From: Intoshia linei
Lineage: Eukaryota > Orthonectida > Rhopaluridae
Length of the DNA: 29,089 bases
Direction: 5' to 3'
Assembly: GCA_001642005.1 (NCBI GenBank)
Contig: LWCA01000394.1
Span: forward strand, 1 to 29,089
The notes under the pieces are model-generated. The model was not told the DNA's origin. It searched no databases and was given only the letters and a program-made list of their open reading frames with translations. This document shows, one piece after another, positions 21,016 to 29,089 of the stretch. The position numbers and the translations under genes were made by a program. The first letter of the stretch is position 1. Each line of letters begins with the position of its first letter.

Positions 21016-22187
21016 ATGTCAATAGAAAATTTCTCTAATGGTCTTTACATTACAAATAAATTATTCATTTTTATTTACTATTATTCTGCAAATTTTCACA
21101 TGACAAACTCTGCTACTTTATTGTGTAATATTGATAGCACTTATGTACGGCAAGATACATCAAATGGTAAACCTAACATAATTGACTATGATATAATGAA
21201 GTATGGAGTATACAATTATAATTACTGTTTTTTAGCAACATCCGTTAAATTTTTAACTTCAATGTTGTATTATGGAATGGTGAAATCTGAACAATTAGAA
21301 TATAAAAAATTGAAAATTTTTAGAACATCACATGAAAATTATTCTTTCTTGAAAGAATCTTTTAATTTTTCAATTGAATTTGCCAATCAAATTTATATTG
21401 ATGAAAAGGTGAATATTAAACAAAGTTATTTGGATAAATTAAATAATGTATTACAATACAAAAACGGTGACATCCGACTTAACTTTTAAAACGTTACTGA
21501 ATCTGTCCATACAATAAACAGTTTTGTAAGACTAAAAATTAATAGGTCTTATTATTAATCTATCTTAAATATCTAATAAATCTTAAATTATTAGTCTAAA
21601 ATTAATAAAAATAAAGAAATAGTTACACGGAAACATATCACTCCGCTAACGAACTTAATTTTTTTCAATGTAATACATTTTAAATCACCTTTCAAACAGG
21701 CATTTAACCCAAAAAATACATTGTCGCGGCCGTTTTTACTTAACGTCAAAAGTACATATAATATTTCTTACAATATATATTCTATACATTCTATTCAATA
21801 AATTTATATGAGTATACTATCAACAAGTATGAAAATTTAATGAAACCTGGCCAAGTTGAATTATACTTACCAAAGTTTAGCGTCACCACTAAGAAAAATA
21901 TGAAAGATGAATTTAAAACTATTGGATTATTAACTAATCAAACTGATTTTTCTGGTATATCGGATGATGAATTAACATTGAATCAATTTGTTCACATAGC
22001 CCATATAGATATCGATGATAAAGGTACAAGTGCATCGGCAGCTAATGCAGCCACAATGAATGAAACATCAGTGAGAGCTACAATCAATATTGATACTTGG
22101 TTTCAAGTATGGGTAATATATACTGCCAGTAATACAAAAAAAGATATTGTCGTTTTAAATGCAGTTATAGACGAACCTATATACTAG
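21016..22187 (+). pseudogene. serpin, broken and lacking its middle
   Basis: Serpins are serine or cysteine protease inhibitors that trap the protease by inserting a reactive loop. The N-terminal part (21016-21558) has SVKFLTSMLYYGMV, matching the usual SPFSI-ALSMLYxGA helix, and ENYSFLKESFNFSIEFANQ with IYIDEKVNIKQSYLDKLNN. An in-frame TAA follows at 21487-21489; beyond it HTINSFVRLKINR still matches serpin until a TAA at 21556. The middle third of the fold, including the usual NAxYFKGxW motif, is absent. The C-terminal part (about 21798-22187) has QVELYLPKFSV, DFSGISDDE and a reactive-loop hinge GTSASAANAATM with small residues as in inhibitory serpins, then ends without the usual FxGxVxxP. 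It is most likely a pseudogene; a missed exon cannot restore the TAA. Confidence 0.85.
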
Positions 22188-22487
22188 AAAACATAAATTA
22201 TAGTTTTATCTGATATTATCTAATAAATTGTTTGTTTAAACTTTAGTATTTTATTCTAATTCATGTCATAATCGATTATTCGAAAAAGTTGGATGACGGG
22301 ATATATTTTTGAATTTTATTATTACTCCTTTATAAATTAAAAAAAAGTGGAGAGTATGTCGTAACATTCATTTTAAATTTTGCCATTTTTCAAAACGTAC
22401 CAGGTAGATCAGGTGTATTTTGAATAGAAATCACGATATAAGAACCATTTTGTCAAAAATATTGTTAACGTAGTTGCGCTTATCAAA
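22188..22487. other. spacer after the serpin remnant
   Basis: AT-rich DNA with no recognisable feature. It leads into the duplicated region upstream of the LARP1-like gene. Confidence 0.5.
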
Positions 22488-22982
22488 TTAGGTAAATAAA
22501 AAATCATACATTGAATTTATGATTATGTCTGGAGTTCTAAATCGACGAAATAGAATAATTAGGTTGTACTCAAAATAATATGTTAGAAATCTATAATAGG
22601 ATATTTAAAGCAGTTTTCTTAGATGGTACTATCAACATTATTTGGTAAACAATCGCATTTAGTACAGCCAACGGTTTAATATAACTTAAAAAGCTTTCAT
22701 AGGCTACTATAAAATTTAACACAGTTACGCACTTATTAAAAATCAACAAATCAATATGACATCATAAAATGATGATAATTACAATTATGTATCATGTACA
22801 AAATGTGCATTCTATATCGTAATTCATTATTAAATTAACAGTTTGCAAGCAACATCATTGTGAAAAAATTAAATATTGAAATTTATACTGTAATTTTTTA
22901 TTAATATTAAGTTTCACTAGGCTTTGCTGATAAAATTAATTTCTATTTTTCATATATATATAAATAATATATAATTATTTAG
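22488..22982 (+). repeat. duplicated upstream region of LARP1-like gene, copy 1
   Basis: This region is repeated at 28310-28875 ahead of the next LARP1-like copy, with shared phrases in the same order: 'aatttatgattatgtctgg', 'caaaataatatgttagaaat', 'taaagcagttttcttaga', 'aatcaacaaatcaatatgac' and 'atgatgataatta'. It ends in a TATATATA-rich stretch and TTTAG directly before the ATG. It should contain the promoter. A short third piece is at 26725-26825. Confidence 0.8.
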
Positions 22983-24515
22983 ATGGAAACAACAGTTCAG
23001 GATGACATCATGAACCCATTTAATTACACCGCAATAAATTTGGATCAATTCGATCCCGCCAATTTTAAAAGCAAGAAGATGTACAAACACGACAGCGTTG
23101 GAAACTGTACTATTCCAGAACTGATGAAATTGGCTAATAATAGACAGGATATATATCCTTCTATTTTGCATATGGTCCAAACGGTTCAAAAATTATATAG
23201 ACCGGAAAAATTTTTGAATTACGAGAGAACTGGAATATGCAGTTTCCAGGTAAAACCCGAACACATTAGAAGCATATACCCTTCAACTAACGATCTTCCA
23301 TTGATGCATGTAGATTTATTAACATACATGTGTTCGAACCTCCCTGTTCAAAAATCAATTTCAAGACTAATCCACCAAATAGAACATTGGTTCGGTGAAA
23401 TCAGTTTGTCTTCGGATGATTATCTCCAATATGCCATGGATAAGTATGGCTTCGTAGCCATAAGTATTATCAAAAAATTTAAAAGAATATCAAAGTTTCA
23501 GGTAACCTCACTGTTTATACAAATTGCCGCTTTCTTAAGCCTGAACGTGGACTTATGCGACACATTTTGTCACATAAGATCCAGTAGCGATAATTATAAA
23601 CAATATGCTAGATCCAGAAAAAACGATCCATCAACCGAAACTAGACAATATAGTACTTTTACAATTTCATCGTTAACGAGTACACACTTGCATCCATTCT
23701 CATGTATAGATAATCTCACATCATGCAGGGAACATGGGACGTTCACATTAATAGATGCTAACCTTGTTTCCTATAATCAAAAAATCAACCATAAGTACAC
23801 AGATTTAAATTGGATATTATCTCAATATGCGTTTCACTTCATGTCAAAGATACAAGTTTTATTTATTAATAATGAAGTCCCTGAATTAAAAGGTATAACC
23901 AAAAATAAAAGTAAAATTTTTTTTGGTTATTCTACAAAACCCAAATTTTCTCATAATGTTGTCAAAAGGCGACATCCGAATCGAACTCCTATGCAAAACA
24001 TTTACTGGTTTTTAAAGAATAAAAACTGCTGTTACTTAAAAGCCATTTCATTGACGATGCTTATTGGACATGCCTCCCTTAGTAGTTTTAAAACCCAAAT
24101 AAAAAGTCAATTCTATCAATTCGCTGCTATTTATCTGAGAAAAAATTTTTATGTGCCACTTTTCAAAGTAATGAAACAGCTAGCTATACTAGATTTTGAG
24201 ATGGATCAAAGGTACTATTTATTTCAAAAATTAATTTTTATATTATTATTAGAGAAGGCATTGAATATCTTCATGAAATGTGTTTTTTTATTCTATGCGA
24301 AGAAAAACTAAATCGTATTGATTTCAATAAATTAAAGTGGGAATGGTGTGATATCATAGATAAAGATATATACAGAGGTAATATTTATAAAATTTTATGT
24401 AATTTTTATTTTAGGCAATACGTATTGTGTCAAATATGTAAAAAAATATGAACTCAATAATACCATTGTACTATCCAAACAAAGTAGGCAGAAAATTTAC
24501 CAATTCAATAAATAA
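22983..24515 (+). CDS. LARP1-like protein: La motif plus DM15-like C-terminus
   Basis: LARP1 binds mRNA cytoplasmically; its La motif contacts RNA and its DM15 region grips the capped start of ribosomal-protein (TOP) mRNAs. Exons are 22983-24211, 24253-24377 and 24415-24515, with GT-AG introns of 41 and 37 bases, giving 484 aa. Reading through the first intron would give a false 442-aa end. Residues 124-200 match a La motif: IHQIEHWFGEISL, DDYLQYAMDKYGFVAI and SIIKKFKRISKF. The usual YY after QIE is HW, so RNA contacts may be altered. Residues 336-463 match DM15 units: FYQFAAIYLRKNFY, QLAILDFEMDQREGIEYL and YCVKYVKKYEL. Residues 1-110 match nothing I recognise. It is far shorter than typical animal LARP1 (about 1000 aa). 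The start is the ATG directly after TTTAG, conserved in the next copy at 28876. It is intact, divergent and multi-copy. Confidence 0.88.
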
Positions 24516-25227
24516 TACATCATTTCATATGTCTATTATGTCAATACTTAAAATTATTTATTAAATATTGACCTACCTTAGAGTAATTCCTTAATTTCGT
24601 TGTTTCGAAAATTCATTTTTTGGTTCATTTCAATTTTAAAATTTGTAAAATCAGATTTTTATCAGTTTCTTCGAAAAAAAATTAATCTTATTTATAATTT
24701 TTTTGATTTAAATTATGTTAAATAAACAATATTTACCAAATTATCAACTTTCTGTGTTCAAAAATGATCAAATTAGACTCGTCATTAAAATTATGTACGT
24801 ATGTTAATTACATTAAATATTTTTATTTGTTGGTCCGATTTTAAACCAGGTTTTAATTGATTGAACCGGTTTAGCAGCCTTCGTGTTTGTGGAAACAATA
24901 GTAATAATGCCCTTCAAAAACTTTTATGTACACTTGTAGGTAAACTTGTAAAATATTTAAAATAAATAATATAGTATTTTGAAATCTTTTCGAATTTATA
25001 TGTTAATTCAGCTTCTAGTTTTATTGTTATTGGTATCAGTTTCAATTGGATATGATTCAGTTACTATATTCCATAAAATATCTATTCATAATTTATTAGA
25101 AGTATTTTAGTTATAAGGTTATAAGGTTCTGCTAAATAATTAATAAATTTCATTATAATCAAATTTATTGCATTTAAAGTTTAAAGTCTAAAACTTAAAA
25201 TAGCAGTTGCAAATTTTTAATATTATC
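24516..25227. other. 3' flank of the LARP1-like gene, no gene seen
   Basis: AT-rich. An AATAAA overlaps the stop codon region (24507-24512), and others may serve as polyA signals. A small direct repeat (ttataaggttataaggttct) lies near 25113. I see no coding sequence. Confidence 0.5.
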
Positions 25228-25858
25228 TAAATTAAAAAAATAGACCCCTCATGATTGTAAACCCGGGCCATACGGCTATAAAATCAACATAATACAGAAA
25301 AAATACTAAACGACTAAACGTTATGTTTTATAGACCTAACACAAATTTTTTTAAAGATTAAAATTTTAACTAAATTAGTGACAATTTGGGAAAAAACTGA
25401 CATTATTTATTATTATTGTACGAGTGAAACAATATATAATTCTAACTTCTAAAACCAAAAAACTATAATGTATCATCAGTATAATTTTAATGATCTAATT
25501 AGTTAATGACGTGATCAACAATTTTAGACTTCATCTCTTCTAGGCCTAAGAAATTTTAGATCATTAACTATACTTTGTTTGTTGATTATAACAAAAATAA
25601 CAAATCATTATCATTATCATTTACAATTTTTCCTGCAAAGATCATTTTGAAATATAGAAAAGGAAACTTATAAAGTAATTTTTTTGCATTATTTATATAT
25701 TAAACATCTACATTATTATGTAGAATGGTAACAGTATGAATATATTTTACGTCAATTAATTGATTAGTTTGGATATTCCTTTAATGGTAAAGGAAATTAT
25801 AGAAATCTATCTATTTTTATCGCAGCACTTGACATTGCAATACAATCATTAAACATTG

Positions 25859-26451
25859 TTATATGTCAGATATGGACCATGGACCAACTAAAACTAGGTG
25901 TGTTAAATTTAATACTATTTTCAAAAATTTTTTTCTAGTGTGTTTTTATTAAAAAAATATTAGGTTAATCAAAACCGTCAATTAAGTCGAACAACTTGAT
26001 GATGAAAAATAAGTTAAAACAATAATTTTTACATTTAAAAATTGAGCTGTAAGTTTTTCAATGAAAGGTTCATAACTTGTTGATTTTAACGCTACACAAG
26101 CCAAACTAGTTTCTTCGTGAAGTCTTTCCTTTTATGATTTTTGACATTATTCAATGTGGAAAATAACGATTCACAAAAATATGTAGATGAAAATATAGTT
26201 AATATAGCTTTAGCTAGACATTTCAGACTACTAATTGTTTCAGGCATAGAATTCCAAACTTCTAATAACATATTTGATTGGTCAAAGTAGGTAACATCTT
26301 TAAATGATTTTGTAAGTCGATTTCGTTCTATTACTTCAATTTCTGATCTCACTTATTTTAGTAATATTTTTTATTTGAGGTAAACTTATATATTTTTTCA
26401 AGTGTGTATTTTTTACACTCAAACACGTACTTTGCCATCACTGTTATATGT
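25859..26451. mobile_element. hAT element, internally deleted, with 8-bp target-site duplication
   Basis: The element is 25867-26443 (577 bp). It starts CAGATATGGACCATGG, and its other end reads CAGTGATGGCAAAGTA on the minus strand, sharing CAG--ATGG. It is flanked by identical TTATATGT (25859-25866 and 26444-26451). Other copies of repeat R lack the insert, which gives an independent empty-site check. It retains only the last part of the transposase gene (26092-26352, minus strand). Confidence 0.9.
26092..26352 (-). pseudogene. hAT transposase C-terminal dimerisation domain, remnant
   Basis: The peptide contains AILTIFSSTYFCESLFSTLN followed by NVKNHKRKDFT, the conserved core of the hAT C-terminal dimerisation domain (usual form: STYxCExxFSxxNxIKxxxRxxL). 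Only about 86 codons remain; the BED finger and the catalytic centre are missing. It sits inside the 577-bp hAT element and reads toward its left end. The stop at 26092 falls about where a hAT protein normally ends. It cannot encode an active enzyme. Confidence 0.9.
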
Positions 26452-26724
26452 CATAACTTAGTACTTAAGCAAGTTTTTGCTAACTTTTAAAATCAAAAAA
26501 CCGTACCTATTAACAATATATGTAAATCAAATTTACTGACGTTATTGGACCTATAAATTATTTATGTCATTATGGAAATTGTCCAAAATTATATTATAAT
26601 TACTTTAATTGAAGAAAAATTAAGTTATACTATAATAGTTTTTAATATTTTAAGTAATATTAAGAATACGATAGTTAATATAATATTATCGTAGAGTTGA
26701 CTTAATTAATATATTTTTAATTAA

Positions 26725-26825
26725 GTTCATTTATAAAATTTGAATTTATGATTAGGTCTGTGGTTTTAAATCGGTTCTAAAGTATATACGAAATAGAAAA
26801 AGTATATTGTATTCAAAACAATATA
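26725..26825 (+). repeat. short piece of the LARP1-like upstream region
   Basis: It matches the beginning of 22488-22982 and 28310-28875: 'tttatgattaggtctgtggt', 'tttaaatcgg', 'agaaaaagtatattgtattc' and 'caatatatta'. It sits between repeat R copies 3 and 4 with no LARP1-like coding sequence after it, a trace of a deleted or incomplete duplication unit. Confidence 0.7.
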
Positions 26826-27480
26826 TTAAATCGCATAATTTTCGTATACTTACTAAATTTTCCAACATTATCTAAAATTAAATTAAAAATAGTAGATCCA
26901 TCATGATTGTAAGCCCGGGTCATATGGCCATAAAATCAATATAATACAGAAAAACTTCCCCAAAATACGAGTAAAACAATATACACAATGTATACTATTA
27001 CGGTGTTAAATACGGTTAAACGTCTACAATCTAACATCAGTACACTTTCAACCATCTAATTAGTTAATCACATGATCAACAATTTGTGACATTATCTTTG
27101 CTAGGCCTGAGAAATTTTAGATCATTAAAATATCATTTTTGTTTACTTATAATTATAAAATAACACATCATTATCACTTGAATTAATTTGAATAAGAAAA
27201 TACAAAGTAATTTTTTTGTTTTATTTATATATTAAAGATCGAAATTATTATGTAGAATAGTAACAGTACGAATGGGTTTTACGTCAGATTTTCCTCACTT
27301 AATTAATCAAATAAAATTTACTGACTTTGTTGAATCTATAAATTATTTTCTGTCATCGTAGAAATTTCCAAAAATGATATGATAAAAATCTTGAATAAAG
27401 CAAAATTATGTTATAAAATAATAGTTTTTATTACATTTACTAGACCGGACTTCTTACACAGGATTGTCAAATTTATGAAA
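26825..27480 (+). repeat. intergenic repeat R, copy 4
   Basis: This is the closest relative of copy 1: the same order from 'acttactaaattttccaaca' and 'aagcccgggtcatatggcca' through 'gagtaaaacaatatacacaa', 'cggtgttaaatacggttaaa' and 'aggcctgagaaattttagat' to 'ttactagaccggact'. Long identical runs suggest recent duplication or gene conversion between 18.4 kb and 26.8 kb. Confidence 0.85.
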
Positions 27481-27559
27481 TGTTTTTTTAATGTTTTTTT
27501 TAAAATTTGAAATTGCGATCGCTCCCTTGTATCCATGTAGATCAGATACTGTTGCCGAC

Positions 27560-28290
27560 ACGACAATCATTATTTTTGAAATATCATTTAAATTTTTTGA
27601 TAAGAAATATATTTTTAATTATTTTGTTGGTGAATGGTCTATTGTTAAAGTATACATTGACGTGATAGACAATTTAGAAAAAAATTATACCATTGTTTTG
27701 ACATTATTATTATTATTATACGAGTAAAACAATACATAAATCTAACTTGTAAATATAAACATCTAAAGTGTATCATTATTATAATTATAATGATCTAATT
27801 AGTTAATGACATGATCAATAATTTTTGACGCAATTTTTTATAGGCCTAAGAAATTTTAAATCATTAACTATACTTTGTTTGTTCATTATAACTATAAAAT
27901 CACAAATCATTATCATTAACAATTTTTTCCGCAAAGATCATTTTGAAATATAAAAAAGGAAACTTTTTTTCATTATTTGTATATTAAAGATCTAGATTAC
28001 TATGTAGAATGGTAGCAGTGGAATCTGTTTTTAGTTAATTCATTAGTTTCTGTTTCCTTTAATAGTTAAAATAAATTATAGAAATGTATCTATTTTTATC
28101 GCAGCACTTGACATTTCAATACAATCATTTAACATTTTTATAACTTATAGGTCATCACTTAGTACTTAAGCAAGTTTTTCCTAATTTTTAAAATCAAAAA
28201 ACCTTACCTTTTAACAATATATGCAAATAAAATTTATTGACGTTATTGGATATTTAATATTTTTGGTAAATTTGACAATACGATAGTTAA
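27560..28290 (+). repeat. intergenic repeat R, copy 5
   Basis: The subtype is that of copies 2 and 3: 'ggtctattgttaaagtatac', 'tacgagtaaaacaatacata' (27719), 'aatgatctaattagttaatg', 'taggcctaagaaattttaaa', 'gatctagattactatgtaga' and 'cgcagcacttgacatttcaa'. An open frame at 27491-27727 (+) falls in its first part but is not conserved in the homologous stretch at 19966-20182. Confidence 0.85.
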
Positions 28291-28309
28291 TAGAATATTA
28301 AGGTAGAGT

Positions 28310-28875
28310 TAACTTAATTAATATATTAATTATTAATAAGTTAATTTATGATTAGGTGTGGTGTTTTAAATTGGGTCTAAATAAAATACCTTAACAGAAA
28401 AAGTATATTGTAGTCAAAATAATATATTAGAAATCCATAACAGTCATACTTAAAGCAGCTTTATTAGAGATAAGTGCTTCGTTTAACTTGATGGTAATTT
28501 TTAAAGACAATAACTAAATATAATTTCAAATATTTTCTAAGGCTATAATAAAATTTGAACATAGTTATTTATTCATTAAAAACCAACAAATCAATTTTAC
28601 GATCCGCATTTATGATGATAATTATCCAATTGTTTATTTATACATCTTATTAAATTAACAATTGAAAAGCAAAGTCATTTTCATAATTTCAAAAAATTAA
28701 ACACTGAAATTTATACATAAAATTTTATTTAAACAATTTTTCAATAACAAATAGTACATTCCTGTTCAATTCAACAAGTTGATAAATTTTTTAAATACAT
28801 GTAATAATTTTTACTAAGCTTTCCTTATTGAATTTAATTTGTATCTCTATTTTACATATAAATATATACTTTTAG
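28310..28875 (+). repeat. duplicated upstream region of LARP1-like gene, copy 2
   Basis: It matches 22488-22982 in order and ends, like it, in a TATA-rich stretch ('acatataaatatatac') followed by TTTTAG and the ATG. Because the noncoding flank is duplicated with the gene, the unit of duplication included the promoter. Confidence 0.8.
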
Positions 28876-29089
28876 ATGGAACGAACATTTCAGAATAGCT
28901 TAATGAACCCATTTAATTACACGTCGATACCTCTGGATCAGTTCAATCCAGCCAAATTTAAAAAAAAGAGAATGTACAAACACGACAGCGTTGGAAACTG
29001 TAGTGTTCAAGAACTGGTGCAATTGGCTAATAATCAACCGGAAATATATCCGTCAATTTTACACATGGTCCAAACGGTTCAAAAAATAT
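28876..29089 (+). CDS. second LARP1-like gene, N-terminal part, cut by window end
   Basis: Seventy-one codons from ATG, uninterrupted to the end of the window. About 51 of 71 residues are identical to the N-terminus of the gene at 22983. MYKHDSVGNC and YPSILHMVQTVQK are unchanged, while residues 3-9 and 43-56 vary most. By my count about 20 codons change the residue and about 8 are silent, which is little constraint for a recent duplicate. The La motif and DM15-like parts would lie beyond the window, so its integrity is unknown. The TTTTAG directly before the ATG is shared with the first copy. Confidence 0.85.
   Translation, partial: MERTFQNSLMNPFNYTSIPLDQFNPAKFKKKRMYKHDSVGNCSVQELVQLANNQPEIYPSILHMVQTVQKI

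Larger units (their letters stand above)
25228..26690 (+). repeat. intergenic repeat R, copy 3, split by a hAT insertion
   Basis: It contains 'agacccctcatgattgtaaa', 'gtacgagtgaaacaatatat' (25419), the pair TTAATGATCTAA / TTAGATCATTAA (about 25490-25570), 'catctacattattatgtaga', 'cagcacttgacattgcaata' and, after a 577-bp hAT insertion at 25867-26443, the continuation 'cttagtacttaagcaagttt' and 'ttactgacgttattggacct'. The uninterrupted copies at 19780-19950 and 28130-28260 show the empty-site order. Confidence 0.85.

Noticed and set aside
22950-23189. 79-codon minus-strand frame
   Set aside because: Antisense of the start of the intact LARP1-like gene.
24212-24311. Reading of the LARP1-like protein as a 442-residue single-exon product
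   Set aside because: GT-AG introns at 24212-24252 and 24378-24414 restore a DM15-like end that matches LARP1 and the pseudogene copy, which has introns at the same sites.
27491-27727. 78-codon plus-strand frame
   Set aside because: Lies partly in repeat R copy 5; the homologous stretch at 19966-20182 does not keep the frame.
1-29089. CRISPR arrays, bacterial operons, tRNA or rRNA genes
   Set aside because: No regular short repeats with unique spacers, no ribosome binding sites before frames, and no cloverleaf or rRNA-like stretch was recognised; the genes are spliced and eukaryotic.

Overview
The window reads as nuclear DNA of an AT-rich animal, probably a fast-evolving small invertebrate; the exact group cannot be fixed from sequence alone. 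The reasons are: GT-AG introns in every gene, with a very short size class of 35-43 bases; a ribosomal protein gene cut into five exons; an SR-type splicing factor (LUC7) with an RS tail; LARP1-type proteins with a La motif plus a DM15-like end; a serpin remnant; and mariner, hAT and MULE transposon debris. Coding density is low.

Layout. 1-2020 is repeat-rich and gene-free, and holds a complete 302-bp hAT-type MITE with an 8-bp target-site duplication. 2021-2797 (+) is a complete RpL19 gene with four introns. 3977-4189 (-) is a small unrecognised open frame. 4311-15309 (-) carries two head-to-tail LUC7-like genes. The upstream copy (A, 9720-15309) is intact at 353 aa with an RS tail. The downstream copy (B, 4311-9534) starts only 185 bases after A stops. 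B keeps the LUC7 exon plan, has lost the RS tail, and has two splice junctions that are out of phase by one base. Its 3.8-kb fifth intron is filled with transposon remnants, including a broken mariner. 15504-16686 is a decayed MULE-like transposon with a SWIM zinc finger. 16687-18390 has no clear gene.

18390-29089 is the most unusual part: a cluster built from tandem duplication of a LARP1-like gene together with its own noncoding repeats. It holds a 5'-truncated LARP1-like pseudogene (20183-20562), a broken serpin (21016-22187), an intact 484-aa LARP1-like gene (22983-24515) and the first 71 codons of a further copy running off the window (from 28876). Six copies of a 0.2-0.9 kb intergenic repeat, one interrupted by a 577-bp hAT element, and two copies of a roughly 500-base upstream region fill the space between them.

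The housekeeping genes act in ribosome assembly (RpL19), 5' splice-site selection by U1 snRNP (LUC7) and, by family analogy, translational control of ribosomal protein mRNAs (LARP1). The neighbourhood does not show that these genes are functionally linked.
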